A DNA stretch of 64,000 bases from Micromonospora echinospora (GTDB lineage: Bacteria > Actinomycetota > Actinomycetes > Mycobacteriales > Micromonosporaceae), in NCBI RefSeq assembly GCF_900091495.1, contig NZ_LT607413.1, positions 5,161,001 to 5,225,000 of the forward strand, given 5' to 3'. Positions within the stretch are counted from its first letter, which is position 1, and each line of letters begins with the position of its first letter. The notes under the pieces were generated by a model. It worked only from the letters and a program-made list of their open reading frames with translations, had not been told where the DNA came from and made no database searches. Below, one piece after another: positions 43,985 to 52,569 of the stretch. A program made the translations under genes and the position numbers.

Positions 43985-44013
43985 ACACTAGGATCAAGAT
44001 GATCGCCGATCAA
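43985..44013 (-). promoter_or_regulatory. Promoter of the subtilase gene
   Basis: On the minus strand a -35 TTGATC (44008-44013) and a -10 TAGTGT (43985-43990) have a 17-bp spacer. This leaves a leader of about 135 nt before the ATG at 43840. The surrounding 350-bp gap (43841-44190) otherwise holds only the aminotransferase terminator and an A/T-rich stretch near 44015-44050. Confidence 0.65.
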
Positions 44014-44075
44014 TATTTTGCGCGGCAAAACCTTAGGAGATCTTTAAGGACATCGGCGGCCGTCTGGAGCAAAAC

Positions 44076-44096
44076 GCCCACGGTCGTGCCGTGGGC
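44076..44096 (-). terminator. Rho-independent terminator of the aminotransferase gene
   Basis: GCCCACGG (44076-44083) and CCGTGGGC (44089-44096) form an 8-bp stem with a 5-nt loop. Read leftward the hairpin is followed by GTTTTG, a classical intrinsic terminator about 95 bp past the stop at 44191. Confidence 0.75.
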
Positions 44097-44190
44097 AGCC
44101 CGTCTGCCCTGCTCACCTGTGCCATGCCCCTCGGCTTCACATCTCGACCGATATAAATCGGAATTTGGATGCCGGAAAACCGAATCAGGC

Positions 44191-45426
44191 TCAGCCCGCC
44201 GACGAGGGCAGCGCGTCGACCGCCCGGCCCATGCGGGTGACGGCCTCGGTGAGGATCGCGGGGGAGGTGGCGAAGTTGAGCCGCACGAAGCCGGTCCCGC
44301 CGGTGCCGAAGACGTGCCCGGAGCTGAGGGCGACCCGCGCGTGGTCGAGGAACATCCTGGCCGGACCGGCGAGGTCGCTGACCACGCCGGGTTCGCCGGT
44401 CGGCACGTCGGTGGCGATACCCAGTCGGGTGCAGTCCAGCCAGGCGAGGTAGGTGCCTTCGGGGCGGTGGTACCCGACAGTGGGGAGATGCTGGGTCACC
44501 AGCGTCTCCAGCAGCGTCCGGTTGGCGTCGAGGCCGTCGAGGAGGAGATCGAGCCACTGCTCGCCGGCGTGGAACGCGGCGGTGTGCGCGATGACGCCCA
44601 GGTGGCTGGGCCCGTGACCGACCTCTTCCGGCAAGCGGTCCAGGTCGGCGGCGGCCCAGGGCCCGGCGACCGCGAGCGCTGCCTTCAGGCCGGCGAGGTT
44701 CCAGGCCTTGGAGGCCGAGGTCAGGGCGAACGCGTACTCGGCGCCGGGCACTGTCAGGTACGGGGTGAAGTGCGCTCCGGGGAGCACCAGCGGGGCGTGG
44801 ATCTCGTCGGAGATCACCCGTAGCCCGTGCCGGTCGGCCAGCTCGGCGACGGCCTCCAGTTCGTCCCGACGGTGGACGACGCCGGTCGGGTTGTGCGGGT
44901 TGCACAACAGGAACGCCGGCCGGCGGCCGGCGGCGCGGGCCCGGTGGAAGGCGTCGTCGAGGGCGGCGAGGTCCATCCGCAGGTCCGGTCCGAGCGGAGC
45001 CTCGATCACCCGCCGGCCGGCGTGGCCGACGAAGGCGTAGAAGGGCGGGTAGACGGGGGGACAGACCACCACCGCGTCGCCCGGATCGGTGACGAGCCGG
45101 AGCACCTCGACGACGCCCATCATCACGTCCGGCACGACCGTGGTGCGGTCGACGCGGAAGTCGTGCCAGCCCCAACGCCGGGCGGCGAACTCGCCGAGCG
45201 CCTCGGCGTACGCCGTTCCGTGCGGGTAGCCGGTGTCCCCGAGGTCGATCGCGCGGCGGAGCGCGTCGGCCACCGGCGCGGCGAGGGGCACGTCCTGCTC
45301 CGCGACCCAGAGGGGGAGCACGTCGGACGGGTGCGTGCGCCACTTCACGCTGGTGCGCTGCCGGAGTTCGTCCAGGGTCAGCGAGGTGAGCGGGTTCGCG
45401 GTGCCGTCGGCGGCAGGCCGTGCCAT
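44191..45426 (-). CDS. MalY/PatB-type PLP aminotransferase (C-S lyase)
   Basis: 411 aa from ATG 45426. It is a fold-type I class II aminotransferase: [66 protein letters not shown], the Asp-Glu pair in [13 protein letters not shown], and the Schiff-base Lys in [12 protein letters not shown]. The W..WxAExDxxxxxPV opening is typical of the MalY/PatB cystathionine-beta-lyase-like group. It probably cleaves cystathionine or other S-conjugates. Confidence 0.9.
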   Translation of the reverse strand: MARPAADGTANPLTSLTLDELRQRTSVKWRTHPSDVLPLWVAEQDVPLAAPVADALRRAIDLGDTGYPHGTAYAEALGEFAARRWGWHDFRVDRTTVVPDVMMGVVEVLRLVTDPGDAVVVCPPVYPPFYAFVGHAGRRVIEAPLGPDLRMDLAALDDAFHRARAAGRRPAFLLCNPHNPTGVVHRRDELEAVAELADRHGLRVISDEIHAPLVLPGAHFTPYLTVPGAEYAFALTSASKAWNLAGLKAALAVAGPWAAADLDRLPEEVGHGPSHLGVIAHTAAFHAGEQWLDLLLDGLDANRTLLETLVTQHLPTVGYHRPEGTYLAWLDCTRLGIATDVPTGEPGVVSDLAGPARMFLDHARVALSSGHVFGTGGTGFVRLNFATSPAILTEAVTRMGRAVDALPSSAG

Positions 45427-45564
45427 GCGAGCCACCCTAGTACGACAGTGGCACCGGGTGATCCCGACCTGGCCGCTCCCGCCGGGCGGTCCCGGCGGCC
45501 CGCACCGCGCGCCTTCGGGGTCCGGCGGTCGCACGCCAGCCTGTCGTCCCAGCCAGGACGGTCC

Positions 45565-45593
45565 TTGACCCTTGGTCTATACCAGTATTAGCG
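45565..45593 (+). promoter_or_regulatory. Promoter with DasR-like (dre) operator
   Basis: TGGTCTATACCA (45573-45584) matches the TGGTCTAGACCA core of DasR/HutC-type GntR operators at 11 of 12 positions. It lies between a -35 TTGACC (45565-45570) and a -10 near 45586-45593 (TATTAG or TTAGCG). The gene served is the secreted protein at 45690. DasR senses glucosamine-6-phosphate, so amino-sugar control is possible. Confidence 0.5.
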
Positions 45594-45689
45594 TACGCCG
45601 CATCTGCCCGAACCTGCGGGCGGTCCGGACACCGAGCGCATGCCCGCCAGCCTGCGTCGCGGTCACCGACTCGATGAGGAGAAGGGCTG

Positions 45690-48600
45690 ATGGCTACTAG
45701 ACGAAGTACGAACCGACGGGCTCGCGTGGCTGCACTTCTGGTGGTTTGTCTGGCTTCCGGGGGAGCCGTCCAAGCGCCGGTCACGGCAGCGGCGCCGGCT
45801 GTGTCCGGGCCGTCAGGTGGAGACACCATGCCGGACGGGCCGATCGGCGGCCGACCGGACCAGCCGACGTTCCCGGACGGATACGTCGAACGCGTCCAGG
45901 CGGCCCTGCGGCAGGGAACGGACACGTGGGGCGAGCAGCTCATGGCGCTGCCCGGCGGCCCGACGATGGCGAACATGCAGGACCTTCTCGTGCCGGCCAG
46001 CCACGGCGACGACTTCTGGCACGACACCCGGTGGAACAACCTTCCGCTGACGTACCCGATGCCGGACCTCAAGAACTTCAGCGCGCAGCGGGACTTCAGC
46101 TTCCACTTCAGCGACGGTAGCCAGATCAACTCGGACTTCGCCGACGGGCGGACCCGGCAGTGGGTCAAGTTCTACGTCGGCGACGGCGCCGAACTCTACG
46201 GGTCGGCCGAGACCAGGCTCGACGAGCCGACGCTCGCCGATGGCTACCAGCCCGTGCTGCAGAACCGCTACACCGACCGCCAGGGACGGATCTACGAGCG
46301 GGAGTCCTTCGTCACGCGGTTCTCCGACTCCGCCCGGCTCATGAGCATGGTCCGCTTCACCGTCCGGCCCGGGAACTCCGGCCAGACGTCGGCGAAACTC
46401 CGCGTCAACCTGAACGGCATGTACGTCGCCGGGGCCGTGGCTTCCGGAAACAACCTCAAGGTGGGCGACAAGCTCGCCCTCGCCCACAGCGGCCAGGCGG
46501 CGTGGAACGCGCCGGACCTGACCTACACCCTCGACCTCAGCGAGGGCCCGGCGGAGGTCCACCTGCTCCTGATGAACCAGCCCCAGGCGCTCGGGACGGT
46601 CGTCATGGACAAGAGTGGATACGACACCAAACGGGCGCAGATGATCGCCTACTGGAAGGGCCAGCTCGACACCGGTAGCGGGGTGCAGATTCCGGAGAAG
46701 TACGCCGCCGACGCCATGCGGTCCATGCTGCTGACCAACCTCGTCATGGGCTACAACCTCACGATCGGCAACGGCTACGAGTTGCCCGACGACCCGAAGT
46801 TCGCGTGGATCCCCGAGGTGGTGGCCACGGTGGGGTCGCTCGGCGACTTCGGCTACGCGCCGCGCACCCGGCAGACGATGGACGAGTTCCTCGTCCGGGG
46901 GCAGTACCTCGACGGGTTCACGACCTGGGAGCGGGGCATCAAGCTCCAGGCAACCGCACGGTACGTCCTCCAGACCGGCGACTCCGCGCTCCTCACCACT
47001 CACCTTGCCGACTTCAAGGCGTGGCTCGCCGACATCGCGAAGCAGCGGGCCAACGACCCGAACGGGCTGCTGGCCAAGACGAGCCTCTACTCCGACAACA
47101 GCACCAAGGCCCACGGCATCCACCACCAGTCCGACGTGTGGCGGGGCCTGCGTGACATGGGCGTCGTGCTACGCCTCATCGGCCGCTCCGACGACGCGGC
47201 CGCCTTCACCGCACAGGCCGACGGGCTGCGCGCCGCGACCCTCGACGCGATCAACCGGAGCAAGACACAGCTGCCCGACGGCTCGATCTTCGTGCCCATC
47301 GCGCTGCTCGATCCCAACGACTTCGACCCGGCCGGGATGATCACGGACTCGCAGCACGGCAGCTACTGGAACCTCATCATGCCGTACGCGCTGGGCAGCG
47401 GCCTGATCGATCCCGACAGCGCCCTCGGGAAGGGCCTGACGACCTTCCTCAACAACCACGGCGGCCTGTTCCTCGGGCTCACCCGGTTCAACCTCAGCGG
47501 TGAGCCGGTCGAGGCGTGCCAGACCCGCCCTGCTGGCCCGTGGCCCGCAGCGGACGGTTACCGCTCGAGCGGCGTCGACCAGCAGTACGGCTGGTCCTAC
47601 CTCAAGTACCTCGACCAGATCGGTGACGCCGATCGGATCGGGCTGACGTTCTACGGCATGCTCGCCCAGGGCTTCACCCGCAACACCTTCATCGGGGGCG
47701 AGGGCGAGACCGTCGCGCCGTGCCCGATGGAGTACTACCGCTCCCAGTTCCGGGCGCCCCTGTCACCGAACAACGCCACGTACCTCAAGGCGCTGCGGGG
47801 GATGCTCCTCAACGAGACCCTCGACGACGCGGGTGTGCCGACCGAGCTCGACCTCGCGCCGGCGACGCCCAGGCCGTGGCTGTCCGACGGCCAGACGGTC
47901 GGGGTCACCGAAATGCCGACCCTGTTCGGCCCGGTGACCTACGCCATCACCTCGAAGGTTGCCCGGGGCACGATCGAAGCCACTATCACGCCGCCACCCG
48001 CCGCGGCGGGACGGCCCGAACTCCAGCGGGTCAAGCTGCACCTACGAGTGCCCGCGGGCTACCGGCTGGACGGCGCGACGGCCAACGGCCGGGCGGTGGA
48101 CATCCAGGAGGACGACACCGTGACCATCCCGGGCACGGGGGCGACGACCGTTCGCGCCACCGTGAAGCCGGTTCCGGTGGCCCCGGTGTCCCGGGCACAG
48201 ATCGTCTCGGCAGACCTGGCGACCATGGTGGCGCCAGGGGCGACGGCCGACCTCGGGATGCTCGTCGAGATGTCCGGGACCGGTGTCGTCAAGGGCCGGA
48301 TCTCGCTGGACCTGCCGAACGGATGGACGTCACGGTCCGGGCAGACCCCGTTTGCCCGCAATGCCAAGAACGGGCTCGTGTGGCAGAACGTTCGCGCCCG
48401 AGTCTCGGTCCCGGCTGATGCGGCCCCGGGTGACTATCGGATCACCATGACGGCCCGTCCGGACGGTGGGGAGCCGAGAGCGTTCACCAGGACCGTGACG
48501 GTGGCCCGGCCGGCCACCGGGACCTACGCGGACCTGGTACGAGCCGACGGCGCGGTCGGTTACTGGCGGCTCGACGACAGCGGGGCGACGGTGCTCGACC

Positions 48601-49187
48601 GGTCCGGGCACGGCAACGACGGGGTCGTCCGGGGAACCGTGGTCCCGGGCCAGCCGGGACCGCTGGCCGACGAGAACAGCCGGTCGATGAGCCTTGAGGG
48701 CGGCTACATCGAGGTGCCCGACTCGGCGAGCCTGAGCCTGACCGGCCCCTATGCCCTGGAGGCGTGGGTCTACGTCCGGGAGGGCGGCGACCAGGGCGTG
48801 CTGGAGAAGTACGACTCGCCCGCGCGTAACGGGTACCTCCTGCGTCTGGGCGCGAAGAACCGGCCGGCGGCGATGAACCTCTCGGACACCCTGTCCACCA
48901 CCGGTCCGGCCGATGCCCCCGTGCTGCAGTGGGGCTGGCACCACCTGGTGTCCGTCTTCGACGGCTCGACGCTCAAGATCTATCTTGACGGCACCGAGCG
49001 CGCGTCCGTGCCGATGAGCCGGATGCCGACCGACGGGGCTGCCTCGTTGAAGATCGGGGCACGAGGGGACGACGCGGGGAACCCCTTCGGCGGATGGATG
49101 TCCGAGGTCGCCGTCTATGACCGCGCGCTCACCCCGGACAGGGTGAAGGCCCACTACGTCAAGGGCGTGACGGTCGTGAGCCGGTGA
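45690..49187 (+). CDS. Large secreted glycosidase-like protein with C-terminal LamG domain
   Basis: 1165 aa, ATG 45690 after AGGAGAAGGG. A Sec signal (RRARVAALLVVCLASGGAVQ) opens the protein. Residues about 60-280 are beta-rich, 300-720 look like an (alpha/alpha)6 toroid (MRSMLLTNLVMGYNLTIGNG, YLDGFTTWERGIKLQATARY, SDVWRGLRDMGVVLRLIGRS, RSSGVDQQYGWSYLKYL). They are followed by beta domains and a LamG/concanavalin-like domain (YWRLDDSGATVLDRSGHGND, YALEAWVYVRE, WHHLVSVFDGSTLKIYLDGT). The layout is that of a polysaccharide hydrolase or lyase, but I cannot assign a GH number. A DasR-like operator lies in its promoter. Confidence 0.75.
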   Translation: MATRRSTNRRARVAALLVVCLASGGAVQAPVTAAAPAVSGPSGGDTMPDGPIGGRPDQPTFPDGYVERVQAALRQGTDTWGEQLMALPGGPTMANMQDLLVPASHGDDFWHDTRWNNLPLTYPMPDLKNFSAQRDFSFHFSDGSQINSDFADGRTRQWVKFYVGDGAELYGSAETRLDEPTLADGYQPVLQNRYTDRQGRIYERESFVTRFSDSARLMSMVRFTVRPGNSGQTSAKLRVNLNGMYVAGAVASGNNLKVGDKLALAHSGQAAWNAPDLTYTLDLSEGPAEVHLLLMNQPQALGTVVMDKSGYDTKRAQMIAYWKGQLDTGSGVQIPEKYAADAMRSMLLTNLVMGYNLTIGNGYELPDDPKFAWIPEVVATVGSLGDFGYAPRTRQTMDEFLVRGQYLDGFTTWERGIKLQATARYVLQTGDSALLTTHLADFKAWLADIAKQRANDPNGLLAKTSLYSDNSTKAHGIHHQSDVWRGLRDMGVVLRLIGRSDDAAAFTAQADGLRAATLDAINRSKTQLPDGSIFVPIALLDPNDFDPAGMITDSQHGSYWNLIMPYALGSGLIDPDSALGKGLTTFLNNHGGLFLGLTRFNLSGEPVEACQTRPAGPWPAADGYRSSGVDQQYGWSYLKYLDQIGDADRIGLTFYGMLAQGFTRNTFIGGEGETVAPCPMEYYRSQFRAPLSPNNATYLKALRGMLLNETLDDAGVPTELDLAPATPRPWLSDGQTVGVTEMPTLFGPVTYAITSKVARGTIEATITPPPAAAGRPELQRVKLHLRVPAGYRLDGATANGRAVDIQEDDTVTIPGTGATTVRATVKPVPVAPVSRAQIVSADLATMVAPGATADLGMLVEMSGTGVVKGRISLDLPNGWTSRSGQTPFARNAKNGLVWQNVRARVSVPADAAPGDYRITMTARPDGGEPRAFTRTVTVARPATGTYADLVRADGAVGYWRLDDSGATVLDRSGHGNDGVVRGTVVPGQPGPLADENSRSMSLEGGYIEVPDSASLSLTGPYALEAWVYVREGGDQGVLEKYDSPARNGYLLRLGAKNRPAAMNLSDTLSTTGPADAPVLQWGWHHLVSVFDGSTLKIYLDGTERASVPMSRMPTDGAASLKIGARGDDAGNPFGGWMSEVAVYDRALTPDRVKAHYVKGVTVVSR

Positions 49188-49284
49188 ACTCCGGCGGCCC
49201 GCCGACCTCGGGCGTGCCCGGGTAGAGGCGGATCGCGCTGCCCCCGGTGTCCCTGGTCGCCGGGACCACAGCTGGGCTGTAGCA

Positions 49285-49327
49285 GGCACAGGGTCCGTGA
49301 TCGTTCTTCGGTCATGGGCCCTGTGCC
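49285..49327. terminator. Bidirectional hairpin after the LamG protein gene
   Basis: GGCACAGGGTCC (49285-49296) pairs with GGGCCCTGTGCC (49316-49327) over 12 bp with one G-U. It lies in the 223-bp gap between the convergent stops at 49187 and 49411. Confidence 0.65.
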
Positions 49328-49410
49328 GTTCCGTCGGCGTCCCACGACGAGCACATGGGTAGCCGCTGCATCCCCCGCCGTGACCCGGACGGAAGGAACA
49401 CCGGAGGCGG

Positions 49411-52400
49411 TCAGGCGGCCTGCCGGCGGCGGCCCAGGGACAGGAGCAGGCCGGCGGCGGCCAGGGCGGCGCCGACGCCGGCGGCGTACCCGGGGAGTCC
49501 GGTGGGGATGCCCAGGTGGACGGTGATGCCGAGGATGCGGGACAGGCCCCAGGGCAGCAACGCCAGCTGGTCGTTCCACACCGTCAGCGCGCGCTCCAGC
49601 CCGACCACCGCGACCAGGCCGGACAGCACGCCGAGCGGGACGCCCACGGCGGTCAGGGTCAGCCCGACGGCGCGGCGCGGCCGAAGGCCGTACCGGTCCC
49701 GCAGGACCACGGCGGTGGCCACGAACAGCCAGCAGAACGCCGCGAACGCGACGGTGACGTACACCGTGCGCAGGGCCGGCTCGGTCCAGAAGACGAACCA
49801 GTATCTCCCCGGTCCGCGTCCGGCGAGCGCCGCCAGCAGCAGCACGCTGCGCAGCAACGCGACGCCACCGACCACCGCCCACAGGTGGAACGGGTCCCGC
49901 CGGCCGACGACGATCCGTACCACCAGGGCGAACAGCGCCCACCCGCCGAGGGTGACCAGCAGGTGCGCCGGGGCGGCGAACCAGGTGAGGACGAGCCGGC
50001 TCGCCACCAGCGCCACGGCCGGGACCAGCCACACCAGCACCCGGTCCGCCCGGGACGCAGGCGTCGGCAGCGCGGCGACCCGCCACGGCCGGACCGCGCC
50101 GAGCAGCAGCCCGCGCGCGGCGGCACCGCCGAACCCGCGCCCGCGCAGGCCGAGCAGCACCACCACCAGGATCGCCCCGAGCAGCACCCGGGCCGCCCAG
50201 GCCATCGCCGGGTCCCGGTCCGCGCGGTCCGCCCCCAGGTCGGCGGCGGTGAAGTTGTACGCCGGCAGGTCCAGGTCGGCGCCGTAGCGCTGCCGGTGCG
50301 CGTCGCGCGCGTCGCGGTACGCCGTCCCGGCGAGCCGCCAGGCGTCGTACGCGGTACGGGAACCGGTGTCCAGCCACTGCGCGTGCCGCAGCACCATGGT
50401 CCGGTAGGCGCCCAGGGTCTCGAAGAGGTCCACCTGGTAGTCGAGCGTCCGGGTGAAGTGCGCGCGCAGTCCGGCGTCCCGCCAGGTCGCCGGGTCGGTC
50501 GCGGCGACCAGGTCACGCATGCGTCGGGCCAGCGCGACGGCCTGCTCGCCCTCGCCGACCGCCTCGTCGACGCGACCGCCGGTCACCGCGTAGACGCTGC
50601 TCAGCGCGGCGGAGTCACCGGTCGGGATGTCCCACTCGAAGATCCACATCATGGGCGGCGGCTCCAGCCCGAGCGCCCGCACCGACCGGTCGGCGTACGG
50701 CCCGACGTAGAGGCCCCGGGTGACCGCCGCCCTCGACAGCGCCATGGCCTGCCCGATCGCGGCGACGGTGGCCGGGTCGGCGGAGAACGTGCGGTACGCC
50801 CAGTCCGCCGTGACCTGTGCCGGGTCGGCGTCCGGGTCCCAGGCCAGCCGGCCGACGGCGTACGTGTTCAGGTCGTAGAGCTGCCAGAACCCGGCCCGCA
50901 GGTGCAGCGACATGGGCCCGGCACGCAGCGGGCCGCCGTCCTGGGTCCAGTTCCAGACGCCCTCGACCTTCGGGTTGGCGAGGAACTCGCGCAGCGCCTG
51001 ACGGTGCAGCGGGCCGAGGTCGTTGGGGAGCGCGCCGAACCCCTCGAACTCGCGCCGGGCCTGGAACTCCACGATCCGACGGTGGGCACCGGTCAACAGC
51101 GTGGTGTTCAACGGCAGGTGACTGTAGAAGTCGCCGAGGGTGTACTTGGTGGAGACGATCAGGTGCGGGTCGTCGAACCCGCCCAGCACCCGCGCGTACG
51201 ACTCCGGGTTGGTGTGCAGGTCACCGACGGGGCCGACGCCCACCGTCCAGGTGCGGAAGACGACCTCCCGGCCCGCCTCGCCCGCGGTGTCCAGCAGGGC
51301 CCGCAGCATCGCCCGCACGGACGTCTCCGTGGTGACCGCGAGCTTCGACGAGTAGTCCCAGCCGTCGGCGGCGTACACGTCGCCCCCCTCGCCGACGCGG
51401 ACCATCAGCCCGTCGACGAACGGCAGGCTCTCAAACAGCTCGGCCAGTCCGGCCTGGTAGACCGCCCACAGCCGGGGGTCGGTCACGTCGAGGCCACCCA
51501 CGGTCCGCGTCAGGTACGCCTCCAGCGGGGGCGACACCGCGAGCATGTCGGTGAGCAGGAAGACCTTCACGCCCATCTGGTCGGCGTACCGGAAGACCGG
51601 GCCGAAGGCCGCGACCATCGCCCGCGCGCGGTCGACGTGCGGGTCGCCGGCCGGGTAGACCGCGTGCCCGTCGCCGACACCCGCGAAGGTGACGTACTCC
51701 AGGAAGCCGGGCACGACGACCCCGTTGTAGCCCTGCGCCACCGAGTGGTCGACGAGCTGCCGGAACTGCGCGCCGATACGGGCCACCGCGTCGGCGTCCA
51801 CCCACGGCGCGTGTGGCAGCAGCGCCGACGAGACCACGTCGGTGTTCAGGTTGTAGTCGTCGCCTGCGGCGAAGGCGGCCGGGTCGGGCTCACGGCCCAC
51901 CGAGCCCGCGTCGGTCAGCCGCAGGCCGAGCCGGGGCGTGACCAACCGGCCCGCCTCGGCGGCAGGCAGCGGCTCGGCGCCGGAGCGGATGCGGTCGGCG
52001 AGCCGGTACAACCCGGCCGCGACGCCCGCGACGCCGCCGCCCTCGACGGCCAGTTCGGTCCCGCGAACCCCGAGCCGGTACGACTCCGGCACCCCGGCCA
52101 GGTCGGTGAGTACGTCCGCGCGCAGGGTGGTCGCCGCCGACAGTGTCGCGCCGGTCTGCCGGGGGCCGGTGGCCGGTCCGGCCGTTGCCGGCGTACCCGG
52201 GGCGGTCGCGGTGGTGACCGGGCGCGACGCGGCCGGGGTGACGACCGGGCGGGGCAGGCCCCGGGAGACGAGCGCGTCGGCGACGGCGGACGCGGCCTTC
52301 CTGGTGCGCAGCTCGTCGGGTACGACGAGGGACGCCAGCGGCGGCGCCGGTGCCGCCACCCGGGGCGGCGCGGCGGTGGCCCCCTCGCGCGGCACGGCGG

Positions 52401-52524
52401 CGGGGGAGTGGCTCAGCCCCAGCGTGTCGCCGATGCCCCAGGCCACCGCCGCGCCGAGCGCCAACAGGACGGCTGCGGCGACCAGCAGCGGGTACGGCCG
52501 TCGGACCCGGGTAACGTGAGTCAC
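49411..52524 (-). CDS. Membrane-anchored GH67-like protein with polytopic C-terminus
   Basis: 1037 aa from GTG 52524. An N-terminal signal anchor (YPLLVAAAVLLALGAAVAWG) is followed by a GH67/GH20-type N-domain (LRADVLTDLAGVPESYRLGV, VAAGLYRLADRIRSG). A TIM-barrel region follows (TPRLGLRLTDAGSVG, QGYNGVVVPGFLEYV, FVDGLMVRVGEGGDVYAADG, VEGVWNWTQDGGPLRAGPMS) resembling alpha-glucuronidases. From about residue 785 the rest contains seven or eight hydrophobic segments (VLLGAILVVVLLGLRG to GVGAALAAAGLLLSL). A glycosidase-like ectodomain fused to a multi-pass membrane domain is unusual. Catalytic acids are not assigned, so activity is uncertain. Confidence 0.7.
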   Translation of the reverse strand: MTHVTRVRRPYPLLVAAAVLLALGAAVAWGIGDTLGLSHSPAAVPREGATAAPPRVAAPAPPLASLVVPDELRTRKAASAVADALVSRGLPRPVVTPAASRPVTTATAPGTPATAGPATGPRQTGATLSAATTLRADVLTDLAGVPESYRLGVRGTELAVEGGGVAGVAAGLYRLADRIRSGAEPLPAAEAGRLVTPRLGLRLTDAGSVGREPDPAAFAAGDDYNLNTDVVSSALLPHAPWVDADAVARIGAQFRQLVDHSVAQGYNGVVVPGFLEYVTFAGVGDGHAVYPAGDPHVDRARAMVAAFGPVFRYADQMGVKVFLLTDMLAVSPPLEAYLTRTVGGLDVTDPRLWAVYQAGLAELFESLPFVDGLMVRVGEGGDVYAADGWDYSSKLAVTTETSVRAMLRALLDTAGEAGREVVFRTWTVGVGPVGDLHTNPESYARVLGGFDDPHLIVSTKYTLGDFYSHLPLNTTLLTGAHRRIVEFQARREFEGFGALPNDLGPLHRQALREFLANPKVEGVWNWTQDGGPLRAGPMSLHLRAGFWQLYDLNTYAVGRLAWDPDADPAQVTADWAYRTFSADPATVAAIGQAMALSRAAVTRGLYVGPYADRSVRALGLEPPPMMWIFEWDIPTGDSAALSSVYAVTGGRVDEAVGEGEQAVALARRMRDLVAATDPATWRDAGLRAHFTRTLDYQVDLFETLGAYRTMVLRHAQWLDTGSRTAYDAWRLAGTAYRDARDAHRQRYGADLDLPAYNFTAADLGADRADRDPAMAWAARVLLGAILVVVLLGLRGRGFGGAAARGLLLGAVRPWRVAALPTPASRADRVLVWLVPAVALVASRLVLTWFAAPAHLLVTLGGWALFALVVRIVVGRRDPFHLWAVVGGVALLRSVLLLAALAGRGPGRYWFVFWTEPALRTVYVTVAFAAFCWLFVATAVVLRDRYGLRPRRAVGLTLTAVGVPLGVLSGLVAVVGLERALTVWNDQLALLPWGLSRILGITVHLGIPTGLPGYAAGVGAALAAAGLLLSLGRRRQAA

Positions 52525-52569
52525 ACTCGCATCGTAGTGCCACTGTGGACCCGCGATCGGTGCTCGTCG

